This document shows positions 9,653 through 19,302 of a stretch of DNA of 64,000 bases, in pieces (position 1 is the first letter of the stretch; the number at the start of each line of letters is the position of its first letter). The notes under the pieces are model-generated. The model was given only the letters and a program-made list of their open reading frames with translations. It was not told the origin of the DNA and did no database searches. The stretch is from positions 744,001-808,000 of the forward strand of contig CAWHBK010000001.1 of NCBI GenBank assembly GCA_963827605.1, given 5' to 3'. The position numbers and the translations under genes are program-made. The stretch is from DSYU01 sp963827605. Its GTDB lineage: Bacteria > Chloroflexota > Anaerolineae > Anaerolineales > Anaerolineaceae.

Positions 9653-10768
9653 ATGCAAACTGCCGCCCGCTTCCAATCCTTCCCCCCATACACCCCCATC
9701 GAGCCTTTCGAGGTGCTCTCCGCGCGACTGGGACTTCCGCCAGAGCAAATTGTCAAGCTGGACGCCAACGAGAATCCCTACGGCCCATCGCCCCTGGCCC
9801 GCCAGGCGCTGGCGGACTTGCCTTTCGCCCACATCTACCCCGACCCCGAGAGCCGCGCCCTGCGCCAGGGATTGGCAAGCTTCACCGGGCTGCCCGTTGA
9901 GCACCTGCTGGCCGGCGCTGGCGCGGATGAGTTGATCGACTTGCTGCTGCGCGTGCTGCTCGAACCGGACGACTGCGTGATCAACTGCCCGCCGACCTTT
10001 GGCATGTACCCGTTCGATACCCTGCTCAATGCCGGACAGGTGATCGACGTGGTCAGGCGCGCGGATTTTGGCCTGGACTGCGCCGCGATCCAGCGCGCCG
10101 TGGAAACCCGCCGCCCCAAAGCGATTTTCATCACCACCCCCAACAACCCGGACGGCAACCTGCCGCCCGCTGAAGAAATCGACTTCCTGCTGTCGCTGCC
10201 CGTGCTGGTGGTCATCGATGAAGCCTATATCGAGTTCACCAGCACTGGCGGGCGGTTGGGTGAAAAATACACCCGCCTGCTGGAAGTACCCCAGCGCGAG
10301 AACCTGGTCGTACTGCGCACCTTTAGCAAATGGGCCGGGCTGGCCGGGCTGCGCGTCGGCTACGGCGCCTTTCCAGCCTGGATGCTCCCCGCCTTGTGGA
10401 AGGCCAAACAGCCCTATAACGTCAATGTGGCTGCCAGCGCGGCTGCCCTGGCTTCCCTGCAAGACCTCGAAACCCTGGCCGGAAACGTTGAGCGCCTGCG
10501 CCAGGAGCGTGAGCGCCTGTTTACGCTCCTGGCTGGAATGCCGTACCTGCGCCCGTTCCCTTCCCAGGCAAATTTCATCCTTTGCCAGGTGCTCGGTCGT
10601 TCTGCCAAAGATTTGAAAGACCGCCTCGCCCAGGCAGGCGTGCTGGTGCGTTACTACAGCACGCCCCTGCTCAAAGACTATATCCGCGTCAGCGTGGGCC
10701 GCCCGCAGGACAGCGATGCTTTGCTGGAGGCGCTGCAAAAAATTCCGGCCGAGGAGCGCATTGCATGA
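9653..10768 (+). CDS. hisC: Histidinol-phosphate aminotransferase
   Basis: PLP-dependent class I/II aminotransferase acting on imidazole-acetol phosphate; 371 residues, the usual size. Features in order are LDANENPYGPSP, the cofactor-contacting AGAGADELIDLLLR, TPNNPDG (Asn contacting PLP), VVIDEAYIEF (Asp), TFSKWAGLAGLRVGY (Lys forming the Schiff base) and IRVSVGRPQDSDALLEAL with the substrate-binding Arg. The frame is intact although neighbours are broken. The in-frame TTG upstream in the repeat tract is not needed; ATG 9653 gives the normal N-terminus. Its stop overlaps the hisB ATG (ATGA). Confidence 0.95.
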   Translation: MQTAARFQSFPPYTPIEPFEVLSARLGLPPEQIVKLDANENPYGPSPLARQALADLPFAHIYPDPESRALRQGLASFTGLPVEHLLAGAGADELIDLLLRVLLEPDDCVINCPPTFGMYPFDTLLNAGQVIDVVRRADFGLDCAAIQRAVETRRPKAIFITTPNNPDGNLPPAEEIDFLLSLPVLVVIDEAYIEFTSTGGRLGEKYTRLLEVPQRENLVVLRTFSKWAGLAGLRVGYGAFPAWMLPALWKAKQPYNVNVAASAAALASLQDLETLAGNVERLRQERERLFTLLAGMPYLRPFPSQANFILCQVLGRSAKDLKDRLAQAGVLVRYYSTPLLKDYIRVSVGRPQDSDALLEALQKIPAEERIA

Positions 10769-11489
10769 AAACCTCCCCCCTTTTCGTAAAGGTTTGGATC
10801 AATCGGCTACGCGAATGGCGGGATGGGGTTCCACAGACCGGTCGAAAAACGCCCGCCTTCCCCGTCCCGGTCACCGGGAGTGAGACATCCACTCCACTGC
10901 GTCGCGCTGCGCTGACCCGCCAGACCGGCGAAACGCAGGTGGAAGTGCGCCTCGATATCGATGGCTCGGGCAGCCACCAGATAGATACCGGCTTGCCTTT
11001 CCTCGACCATATGCTCGCCCAGGTCGCCGTGCACGGCCTGTTCGACCTGTACATCAAGGCCACCGGCGACCTGCACATCGACCCGCACCACACCCTGGAA
11101 GATGTGGCGCTCACGCTGGGCAGCGCCTTCCAGCAGGCGCTGGGCGAACGGGCCGGCATACGTGCGCATGGCCTCCGCCGACTGCCCCATGGATGAAAGC
11201 CTGGCCTGGGTGGCAGTCGATTTTTCTGGTCGCCCCTACACCGTCTTCCAGGTGGACTGGCATGTCCCCGTCCGTCGGTGGGCTGCCCGTCTCGTTGTTC
11301 GCTCACTTTTTCGAGAGCTTTGCCCTCAATGCGCGCTGCAACCTGCACGCTGCCGTGCGCTACGGGCGCGACGATCATCACCAGGCCGAGGCATTATTCA
11401 AAGCCCTGGGCCGCGCATTGTGCGCCGCCACCCGCATCGACCCGCGCCGCGCCGGGCGCGTGCCTTCCAGCAAAGGCATTTTATTTTAG
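10765..11489 (+). CDS. hisB: Imidazoleglycerol-phosphate dehydratase (two frame breaks, N-terminal extension)
   Basis: Dehydrates IGP with two Mn ions. The family core starts at LRRAALTRQTGETQVEVRLD, followed by GLPFLDHMLAQVAVHG (metal His), HIDPHHTLEDVALTLG, SLFAHFFESFALNA and GRDDHHQAEALFKALGRAL. Extra bases near 11160 and 11267 (C run) break the frame. From the ATG overlapping the hisC stop, about 45 residues precede the normal N-terminus. This segment has no family similarity and is either an unusual extension or an untranslated spacer with a later non-ATG start. The monofunctional form has no histidinol-phosphatase domain. Confidence 0.9.
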
Positions 11490-11507
11490 CAGTGAGGAGG
11501 CTGTAAA

Positions 11508-12127
11508 TTGAACAGTTACGATGCACTTCTAATCGACGCCGGAACCGGCAACCTGCACTCTGTTCACAACGCGCTGCTGGCGTTGGGGTTCAACGTGCGC
11601 GTCTCCAGCGACCCGCTCGACCTGCATCATCCCTGGCCGGGTGATCCTGCCGGGCGTCGGCGCGTTTGGCAGCTTTATGCAGGGCCTGCGCGAGCGCGGC
11701 CTGATCGAGCCGCTCCAGGCGGCCTGCCGCCGCGGCGACCCGTTGTTTGGCATCTGTGTGGGCATGCAGGCCCTGTTTGAGCTCAGCGAAGAGATAGGCG
11801 AGCACCCCGGGCTGGCGCTGCTGCCCGGGCAGGTAGTCCGCTTTCCCAGTCTTTACCGATCGCAAAGTGCCCCACACCGGCTGGAACCAGCTCTGGTTTG
11901 CGCCGGAATCGCCCCTCTTCCGCGGCCTGCCGGCGGGCGCGTACGCTTACTTCAACCATTCCTATTACTGCGCCAACCAGGACCTATCCGACTGCGCCGC
12001 GCGTACCGATTATGGGATTGAATTCACCAGCGCCGTCCAGCGCGGCAGCCTGTTTGGCGTCCAGTTCCACCCCGAAAAGAGCCAGCGCGTGGGCCAGAAA
12101 GTATTGGAGAACTTCTTTAAAATCTAA
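11508..12127 (+). CDS. hisH: Imidazole glycerol phosphate synthase, glutamine amidotransferase subunit (two frame breaks)
   Basis: Class I glutaminase that feeds ammonia to HisF. It contains DAGTGNLHSVHNAL, the PGVGAFGSFMQGL oxyanion-strand region, nucleophile context GICVGMQALFE, NQLWF, YFNHSYY and the catalytic VQFHPEKSQRVG with His and Glu. The start codon is TTG at 11508, set by GAGGAGG about 10 bases upstream. Extra bases near 11631 and 11848 shift the frame. The stop overlaps the hisA ATG (TAATG). Confidence 0.92.
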
Positions 12128-12885
12128 TGGACAAACCTAACCCCGCTTCATTCACGATCTTCCCTGCCATCGACCTGCGCGACGGACAGGTAGTGCGTCT
12201 GAAAGAAGGCGACCCCGACCGCCAGACGTATTACTCCTCCGACCCGGCCGGGGCTGCCCGCCGCTGGATTGCGGCCGGCGCGCGCTGGCTGCACGTGGTC
12301 AACCTGGACGGGGCCTTTGGCGAAAGCGGCGCCGCCAACCAGCGCGCGCTGAACGCTATTCTGACCCAGGCCCGGCCGGCCGGTGTTTCGGTGCAGTTTG
12401 GCGGCGGACTGCGCTCGCATAAAGCCATCCAAAACGCGCTGGAGTTGGGCGTTCAGCGGGTGGTGTTGGGCACCATCATCGTTGAACAGCCGCAGATCAT
12501 AGAAGAAGCGCTGGCCCGCTGGGGCTGCGAGCATATCGCTGCCGGCCTGGACGCCCGCGATGGGCTGGTGCAGGTGCGTGGCTGGCAAAGCGCGACCACC
12601 CTGGATGCCGGAGCAGTAGCGGCATCGCTCAAACAGGCCGGTCTATGCTGGCTGATCTTCACCGACATTGCCCGGGATGGGCTGCAAACCGGTCTCAATC
12701 TGCCCGCGACGATCGCCCTGGCGCGCCAGAGTGGGCTAGATGTGATCGCCTCCGGAGGCGTCAGCCGCCTGGAGGATGTCCAGCAGGCCAAAGAAGCCGG
12801 CCTGGCCGGCGCGATCGTCGGTCGAGCCCTCTACGAATGCTCCATTGACCCCGCCCAGCTGTTTGCCCTCGACTCAACTCCCTGA
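12127..12885 (+). CDS. hisA: ProFAR isomerase (phosphoribosylformimino-AICAR ribotide isomerase)
   Basis: A (beta/alpha)8 barrel that opens the ribose of ProFAR. It reads FPAIDLRDGQVVRL with the catalytic Asp, LHVVNLDGAFG, VQFGGGLRS (first phosphate site), FTDIARDGLQTG with the second catalytic Asp, and VIASGGVSRLEDV plus GAIVGRALYE (second phosphate site). 252 residues, an intact frame and standard length. The start overlaps the hisH stop by one base. Confidence 0.95.
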   Translation: MDKPNPASFTIFPAIDLRDGQVVRLKEGDPDRQTYYSSDPAGAARRWIAAGARWLHVVNLDGAFGESGAANQRALNAILTQARPAGVSVQFGGGLRSHKAIQNALELGVQRVVLGTIIVEQPQIIEEALARWGCEHIAAGLDARDGLVQVRGWQSATTLDAGAVAASLKQAGLCWLIFTDIARDGLQTGLNLPATIALARQSGLDVIASGGVSRLEDVQQAKEAGLAGAIVGRALYECSIDPAQLFALDSTP

Positions 12886-12943
12886 CGCTCTTTCTTCACG
12901 CATCCCGAAGAACGGATCGCGAATACCATATAACGGAGCCATT

Positions 12944-13727
12944 ATGCTTGCCAAACGAATCATTCCCTGCCTGGATATATGCCAACGGTCGCGTTGTGAA
13001 AGGCGTGCACTTCCTCAACCTGCGCGACGCCGGCGACCCGGTTGAACAGGCCCGTATTTATGATGCCGCCGGAGCCGATGAGCTGGTTTTCCTGGATATC
13101 TCGGCCACCCACGAGGGCCGTGATACGGTGGTTGAAACCGTCCGCCGGGTTGCCGACCGGGTCTTTCTGCCCCTGGCCGTTGGGGGCGGCATCCGCACCG
13201 TTGAGGATATGCGCCGCCTGCTGCTGGCCGGGGCGGATAAGGTCAGCGTCAATTCCGCCGCGGTGCGCAGCCCAAACTTGCTGAGCGAAGGCGCCGACCG
13301 CTTCGGCGCGCAGTGCGTGGTGCTGGCCATCGACGCGCGCCGGTCCAGCGCCGCCACGGTCCAGCGCTGGGAGGTGTTTGTTAACGGCGGGCGCACTCCC
13401 ACCGGGCTCGACGCGGTGGAGTGGGCTGTGCAAGGCGTCGAGGCCGGGGCCGGCGAAATCCTGCTCACCAGTATGGACGCCGATGGCACGCTCAACGGCT
13501 ACGATATTGAGCTGACTCGCGCCATCGCGGATGCCGTCCGCGTTCCGGTCATCGCCTCCGGTGGCGCCGGGACGCTGGAACACTTTGCCCAGGTGCTCAC
13601 CGAGGGCCGCGCCGACGCGGCCCTGGCGGCCTCATTATTCCACGATGGCAAACTGGCCATCCCCGACTTAAAGAAATATCTTTCCGGGCAGGATATTCCC
13701 GTCCGTATCATCGATACCATCCCATAA
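12944..13727 (+). CDS. hisF: Imidazole glycerol phosphate synthase, cyclase subunit (one frame break)
   Basis: Barrel enzyme converting PRFAR plus ammonia to IGP and AICAR, partner of HisH. It reads MLAKRIIPCLDI, then ANGRVVKGVHFLNLRDAGDP after one extra base near 12979, and then LVFLDISATHEGR, LAVGGGIRTVEDM, SVNSAAVRSPNLL, LTSMDADGTLNGYD with the catalytic Asp, and VIASGGAGTLEHF. The ATG at 12944 follows CGGAG. The 58-base gap to hisA contains nothing else recognisable. Confidence 0.94.
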
Positions 13728-13813
13728 TCGCGCTGGGATGCATAATTTTTTCACGTCCCTGCGCGTTCGCGACTTCCGTCACATCTTTGCCTTTTTATCC
13801 TTTGAGATAATTT

Positions 13814-14155
13814 ATGGAAGAAATATTTCCCCTACAGTATGATGAACACGGCTTGATCCCGGCCGTTGTACAGGACGCCGTCAGCGGTCAGGTGCTGATG
13901 CTGGCCTATATGAATGCCGAATCGCTGCGACAAACCCTGCGCAGCGGGCAAACCCATTTCTGGTCGCGCAGCCGCCAGGAGCTGTGGCACAAGGGCGCCA
14001 CCTCGGGCAATGTGCAGTATGTGGTAGATATCACCGTCGACTGCGATGCCGATACCCTGCTCGTGCGCGTCCGCCCGGCCGGCCCCGCCTGCCACACCGG
14101 CAATACCACCTGCTTTTACCGCCCCCTGCCATCCCTGATCTCGAAAAACGAATAA
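13814..14155 (+). CDS. hisI: Phosphoribosyl-AMP cyclohydrolase
   Basis: Zinc enzyme that opens the adenine ring of PR-AMP; 113 residues, single-domain form. Motifs include GLIPAVVQDAVSGQVLMLAYMN, SRQELWHKGATSGN and the metal-binding DITVDCDADTLLVRV followed by GPACHTGNTTCFYR with conserved Cys residues. The frame is intact. HisE is encoded by a separate gene 40 bases downstream, not fused as in enterics. Confidence 0.95.
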   Translation: MEEIFPLQYDEHGLIPAVVQDAVSGQVLMLAYMNAESLRQTLRSGQTHFWSRSRQELWHKGATSGNVQYVVDITVDCDADTLLVRVRPAGPACHTGNTTCFYRPLPSLISKNE

Positions 14156-14195
14156 CGGTTCGCTCGTTGACCGATACCATATTTCTGGAGCCCCC

Positions 14196-14471
14196 ATGAC
14201 CCTCGATGAACTGTACACCATAATTTGTGACCGGCGCGATCACCCATCCACTCAATCCTACACCGCCCGGCTGATCGCCGAAGGCGAGGATGAAATTGTA
14301 AAGAAAGTCGGCGAAGAAGCCATGGAAGTGATCCTGGCCGCCAAAGGCCAGGGCGACCAGCGTCTGGTCGAAGAAATGGCCGACCTGACCTATCATGTGC
14401 TGGTGCTGCTGGCTTTTCGCGGCCTCTCTCCGGAGGATATTCGCGCCGAGCTGGCCAAACGGCACCGTTAA
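14196..14471 (+). CDS. hisE: Phosphoribosyl-ATP pyrophosphatase
   Basis: MazG-like all-alpha hydrolase that releases pyrophosphate from PR-ATP; 91 residues. It contains SYTARLIAEGEDEIVKKVGEEAMEVILAAKG, with the conserved acidic ExxE metal ligands, and EEMADLTYHVLVLLAFRGL. ATG 14196 follows CTGGAG. It is the last gene of the his operon. Histidinol-phosphate phosphatase is not in this window. Confidence 0.94.
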   Translation: MTLDELYTIICDRRDHPSTQSYTARLIAEGEDEIVKKVGEEAMEVILAAKGQGDQRLVEEMADLTYHVLVLLAFRGLSPEDIRAELAKRHR

Positions 14472-14478
14472 AGAAAAT

Positions 14479-14498
14479 AACCCTGCAAACGCAGGGTT
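14479..14498 (+). terminator. Hairpin after hisE
   Basis: AACCCTGC (14479-14486) pairs with GCAGGGTT (14491-14498) over a four-base loop, eight bases after the hisE stop. The following tract is only mildly T-rich, so termination may be incomplete. Confidence 0.55.
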
Positions 14499-14520
14499 GT
14501 CATCTTTAAAAAAAGACCCC

Positions 14521-14722
14521 ACCATGCCGTGTGCTGCGAAGTTTTGAACCTGCTTTCGCAGGAGGGAACCTCGACGACGGATCCGCCTTGGCTTTAGCTA
14601 TCGCACGCTGTTGCGTGCGCTATCGCCTATCGCGTCACCAGCGTGATACTGGATCCCATTTTTTCAAGTGTTGGCTCAAAACCGGTTATGCGGCATCACG
14701 AACACAGCAGGGCAATCTTTTT
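14521..14722 (+). ncRNA. Structured small RNA candidate, 6S-like
   Basis: About 200 bases with nested pairings. GTTTTGA 14541-14547 pairs with TCAAAAC 14676-14682, extended by CC/GG. GGATCC 14579-14584 pairs with GGATCC 14651-14656. There are local hairpins at 14549-14562, 14562-14572 and 14602-14619. The ends pair weakly (TGCC 14525 with GGCA 14711; TGCTG 14532 with CAGCA 14705), and a T-run follows at 14718-14722. The 3' segment TGCGGCATCACG resembles the conserved TGCGGCGGCAT of enteric 6S RNA. No open frame fits. The 6S assignment is from memory of that motif only and is tentative. Confidence 0.45.
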
Positions 14723-14783
14723 ATACCATGAAAGCACCTGGTTGACAAGAATGCTAATTTTCAACCACCTTACAATTCCCGGC

Positions 14784-14806
14784 GCAGCGTGCCTGAGGCA
14801 CGCTGC
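14784..14806. repeat. Short perfect hairpin between the RNA candidate and the pfk remnant
   Basis: GCAGCGTGCC (14784-14793) pairs with GGCACGCTGC (14797-14806) around TGA. The 14723-14824 stretch otherwise shows no gene. The hairpin lies just beyond the stop of the minus-strand pfk fragment and may mark the break point or act as its terminator. Confidence 0.5.
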
Positions 14807-14824
14807 CTTCAGGTACGGAGCGAC

Positions 14825-15074
14825 TCAGGTATTATACCGGCAGGTTCCAATACTCCCCGCCGCCGGCGTATGGCTCAGCCTGGCAATCTCCGCGTCTGGC
14901 TGCGCCGAGAGATCCAACAGCTCCTCCTTCAGCACCCCCTCGATCCCTGATACCCCGCATACAGCTTGCCAAAGCGCCCGGGCATCGCCCGGCACATCTC
15001 GATAATCCCTCTTAAGGTGCTGTTGATCACCGGCGTAGGCCCGCCAGACTGGGCAATAATTACATTTTTACCGG

Positions 15075-15093
<19 letters not shown>
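14825..15093 (-). pseudogene. Truncated 6-phosphofructokinase N-terminus, overlapping gnd1
   Basis: Reading from ATG at 15093, the translation contains VIIAQSGGPTPVINSTLRG, the nucleotide/pyrophosphate-binding start of group-type PFKs. After one missing base near 14930 it continues EGVLKEELLDLSAQ and ends TPAAGSIGTCRYNT with TGA at 14825-14827. That is about 90 residues of an expected 400; the active-site TIDND-type region is absent and the following DNA does not resemble PFK in any frame. The ATG lies inside the last codons of gnd1 (19-base overlap), so the complete gene was probably co-translated with gnd1. Confidence 0.65.
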
Positions 15094-16497
<1,404 letters not shown>

Positions 16498-16665
16498 TCT
16501 TTTCCTCCCTCGCCGAAACATCCAGCGCTCCAAATTACCTGGACCACTTATATTTATTTTACCCGGTTTTTTTCTTGCTCTGAAAGCAAATGACCCCATT
16601 GCCAGGAGCTTATCGGAACACTCATTTGAATGGACCACGAATAACGAATTAACAGCCAACGATTA

Positions 16666-16790
16666 ACAAAAACCGGCTGCTTCTATTGAGAAGCAGCCGG
16701 TCCACAGAGCGAAGGGGAAACCGGGTCCCATCAGGGGAGAGGAGTTTCTGGGCACCCGCCATCCTCGCTCTGCTCGTTAGTTAGGTGTTA
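16666..16790 (-). ncRNA. Small RNA gene with own promoter and intrinsic terminator
   Basis: The transcript is predicted to start near 16790 and end at the T-run (A run 16668-16672 on the plus strand). A closing stem pairs 16765-16772 with 16705-16712 (8 bp). An inner stem pairs CGGGT and CCCA with TGGG and ACCCG. The 3' end is a 13-bp hairpin (16689-16701 with 16672-16684). No start codon with a reasonable frame is present. It could be a free sRNA or a prematurely terminated leader of gnd1, whose ATG lies 165 bases further on. I do not recognise the family. Confidence 0.6.
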
Positions 16791-16797
16791 CAGAACT

Positions 16798-16826
16798 ATT
16801 ATATTCCGACCCCAATCGCATTTCAA
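16798..16826 (-). promoter_or_regulatory. Promoter of the small RNA upstream of gnd1
   Basis: On the minus strand, -35 TTGAAA (16821-16826), a 17-bp spacer and a perfect -10 TATAAT (16798-16803). It sits in the 370-base gap between gnd2 and gnd1 and points towards the small RNA and gnd1. Confidence 0.75.
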
Positions 16827-16866
16827 CTATCAATTTTATAACTAAATTTTCGACACGCCTTTTCGG

Positions 16867-18318
16867 TTATGCCCGGTATGTCCCTGAGGTCACCTTTCCG
16901 CCTGTCCCGGTCCAGTCGGTGTGGAAAACTTCCCCAGAAGGCGCGTCGATCCGTTCATAGGTATGCGCGCCAAAGTAATCTCGCTGGGCCTGCACCAGGT
17001 TAGCCGGCAGCCAGCCGCTCCGGTAGCCGTCAAAGAAGGAAAGCGTGCTGGAAATTGCCGGCACAGGAATGCCTGCCTCCACGGCGCGTGATACCACCCG
17101 CCGCCAGGCAGCCTGGGCTGCTTCCACTTCCGTCTTGAAGTACGGGTCGAGCAGCAGATTGGTCAGGCCCGGCTCCCGGTCATACGCTTCCTTGATTTTG
17201 CCCAGGAAAACCGAGCGAATGATGCAGCCGCCCCGCCAAAGCAGCGCGATGCCGCCATAGTTGAGGTCCCAATGATATTCCTGCGCGGCCGCGCGCATCA
17301 GCATATACCCCTGCGCGTAAGATAAAATTTTCGCCGCGTAGACGGCTTGTTCAAGATCAGCCAGGAAAGCCTGCCGATCAACCTTCAGGACCGCGTCTGG
17401 CCCGGAAAGCACCTGCGCGGCTTTCACTCGTTCTTGCTTCAAGGCCGAGAGCGAGCGGGCCATTACCGCTTCCGCGATGCCGGTCAGCGGCACGCCAAAT
17501 TCCATAGCCGTCTCCACGGTCCAGCGCCCGGTACCTTTCTGCCCGGCCGCATCCACGATCTTATCCACCAGCGGAGCGCCGTCCTTGTCCTTGTATGCCA
17601 GGATGTTCGCGGTGATCTCGATCAGGTAAGAATCGAGTTTTCCCCGGTTCCAGCGCGCCAGGACCGCGGCCATTTCTTCAGCGTTCAGGTTCAAGCCGGC
17701 CTTCATCAAATGATATGCCTCGCTGATCAGCTGCATATCGCAGTACTCGATCCCGTTATGCACCATCTTCACAAAATGCCCAGCCCCGTTAGCCCCGACC
17801 CAGTCGCAGCAAGGGATGTCCCCTTCTACCTTGGCGGCGATAGACTGGAAAATATCCTTTAAGTAGGGCCAGGCTTCTGGTGAACCGCCGGGCATGATGG
17901 ATGGCCCATGCCGCGCGCCCTCCTCACCACCCGAGACGCCCGTCCCCACAAAATACAATCCCTTGGATTCCACATAGGCAGTGCGGCGCATGCTGTCCGC
18001 ATAGTTCGAATTGCCGCCATCGATGATGATATCGCCCGGCTCCAGGTGTTCAAGCATCAGCTCGATAAAATCATCCACCGGCTTGCCGGCCTTCACCATC
18101 AGCATCACCCGCCGCGGGCGCTTGAGTTGTTTGACCAGCTCCTCAATGGAATACGTTCCTACCACCTGTGTGCCGCGCGCTTCCCCTTCGATAAACGCTT
18201 CCGTTTTGGATCCCGTGCGGTTATACACAGCGATCTTATACCCATGATCGTTCATATTGAGGACCAGGTTCTGGCCCATGACGGCCAATCCAATTAAACC
18301 AAGATCGCATTCTGCCAT
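16867..18318 (-). CDS. gnd: 6-phosphogluconate dehydrogenase, copy 2 (classical long form)
   Basis: NADP-type oxidative pentose-phosphate enzyme of 483 residues. The Rossmann motif GLIGLAVMGQNLVLNM is followed by VYNRTGSK, where Asn-Arg-Thr is the NADP phosphate clamp. Others are IDGGNSNYADSMRR, GTGVSGGEEGARHGPSIMPGG, the catalytic GHFVKMVHNGIEYCDMQL, and C-terminal AHTYERIDAPSGEVFHTDW. The start ATG 18318 gives the normal N-terminus; an in-frame ATG at 18330 is possible. It is clearly different in sequence from copy 1, so this is not an assembly duplicate. It follows galE in the same direction. Confidence 0.93.
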   Translation of the reverse strand: MAECDLGLIGLAVMGQNLVLNMNDHGYKIAVYNRTGSKTEAFIEGEARGTQVVGTYSIEELVKQLKRPRRVMLMVKAGKPVDDFIELMLEHLEPGDIIIDGGNSNYADSMRRTAYVESKGLYFVGTGVSGGEEGARHGPSIMPGGSPEAWPYLKDIFQSIAAKVEGDIPCCDWVGANGAGHFVKMVHNGIEYCDMQLISEAYHLMKAGLNLNAEEMAAVLARWNRGKLDSYLIEITANILAYKDKDGAPLVDKIVDAAGQKGTGRWTVETAMEFGVPLTGIAEAVMARSLSALKQERVKAAQVLSGPDAVLKVDRQAFLADLEQAVYAAKILSYAQGYMLMRAAAQEYHWDLNYGGIALLWRGGCIIRSVFLGKIKEAYDREPGLTNLLLDPYFKTEVEAAQAAWRRVVSRAVEAGIPVPAISSTLSFFDGYRSGWLPANLVQAQRDYFGAHTYERIDAPSGEVFHTDWTGTGGKVTSGTYRA

Positions 18319-18344
18319 AGTAAGCTCCATCAAAAAGGGGTAAA

Positions 18345-19277
18345 TTAGGTTTCTTTCAATTCTTTGGTCTGAAAATGCGCGACCGTTTTGCGCAAGCCAT
18401 CCTCGAGCGGAACGATCGGCTCCCAACCAAGCTCTTGCTTTGCGCGGGTAGCCTCCAGGTAAATACGGAACGTTTCTCCGACCTTGGCCGGTGCGTAGTT
18501 GGCATCCAGCGGGTACCCGGTCGCTTTCTTCAAAGCATCAAAGACCTGGTTTACGGTGGTGCCAATCCCAAAACCCAGGTTAAAAGCCTCTCCCGAGCCT
18601 CTTTCGAGCAGCAGCAGGTTTGCGCGCGCGCAGTCTTCGACAAAAACATAATCGCGCACCTGCTCGCCGGTACCGTAGATGGTCACCGGCTTACCGGCCA
18701 TCATTTTGCCGGTAAAAACTGCCACCACCCCACCCTCCCCCGACGGGTCCTGGCGCGGGCCGTAAACATTCGGGTAACGGATCACCGAATAATCCAACCC
18801 GTAAGTTTGTTTGTACATATACAAATACAGTTCCAGCATATATTTCGTTGCGCCGTACGGGGAAAGCGGCTGGACGGGGTGTTTCTCGTCACAGGGCAGG
18901 TAAACGGGTTCCCCATAAACGGCGCCCCCGCTGGATATATAGATGACTTTTCGCGCGCCATACTTCACCGCCATGTTCAGCAGGTTCAACCCACCCAGGA
19001 TATTGACGTTCGCGTCGTAAATCGGGTCGCTGACCGAGCGGCGTACGTCCATCTGCGCGGCATGATGATCCACCACCACGGGGCGTTCCGCTTCGAAAAC
19101 TTTTTCCAGCTCGGGGCTGCGGATATCAACCTGGTAAAACTTCGCCTTGGGATTCAAATTGCCCAGACGTCCGGTCGCCAGGCTGTCCACTACCACCACT
19201 TCGTGACCTGCCTCGATAAACAAGTCGGTTACGTGTGATCCAATGAAACCCGCCCCGCCCGTAACAAGGATCTTCAT
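18345..19277 (-). CDS. NAD-dependent nucleotide-sugar epimerase (GalE-like)
   Basis: Extended SDR enzyme, 310 residues. TGGAGFIGSHVTDLF is the NAD-binding loop, followed by HHAAQMDVRRSV and the catalytic pattern Ser-Ser-Gly with YGATKYMLELY (YxxxK) near residue 145. RYPNVYGPRQDP and GTGEQVRDYVFVEDCARA follow, as in UDP-glucose 4-epimerases. The substrate is probably a UDP-hexose; exact specificity is not visible. ATG 19277 has GGAGGGAG directly upstream. It lies 25 bases after the NusG paralogue and before gnd2, probably one operon. Confidence 0.88.
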   Translation of the reverse strand: MKILVTGGAGFIGSHVTDLFIEAGHEVVVVDSLATGRLGNLNPKAKFYQVDIRSPELEKVFEAERPVVVDHHAAQMDVRRSVSDPIYDANVNILGGLNLLNMAVKYGARKVIYISSGGAVYGEPVYLPCDEKHPVQPLSPYGATKYMLELYLYMYKQTYGLDYSVIRYPNVYGPRQDPSGEGGVVAVFTGKMMAGKPVTIYGTGEQVRDYVFVEDCARANLLLLERGSGEAFNLGFGIGTTVNQVFDALKKATGYPLDANYAPAKVGETFRIYLEATRAKQELGWEPIVPLEDGLRKTVAHFQTKELKET

Positions 19278-19302
19278 CGCTCCCTCCATGACAAGAAAAC
19301 GA

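Noticed and set aside
9584..10738. A 384-codon open frame on the minus strand
   Set aside because: It is the exact antisense of hisC; codon pattern and family similarity belong to the plus strand.
1..13727. Programmed ribosomal frameshifting as explanation of the broken liv and his genes
   Set aside because: Breaks occur at many unrelated contexts without slippery heptamers or shared structures, several per gene and in both directions.
14521..14722. tmRNA, RNase P or SRP RNA
   Set aside because: The signature sequences of those RNAs (tRNA-like ends, conserved P4 region, GGAAGGAAGCAG loop) are not present.
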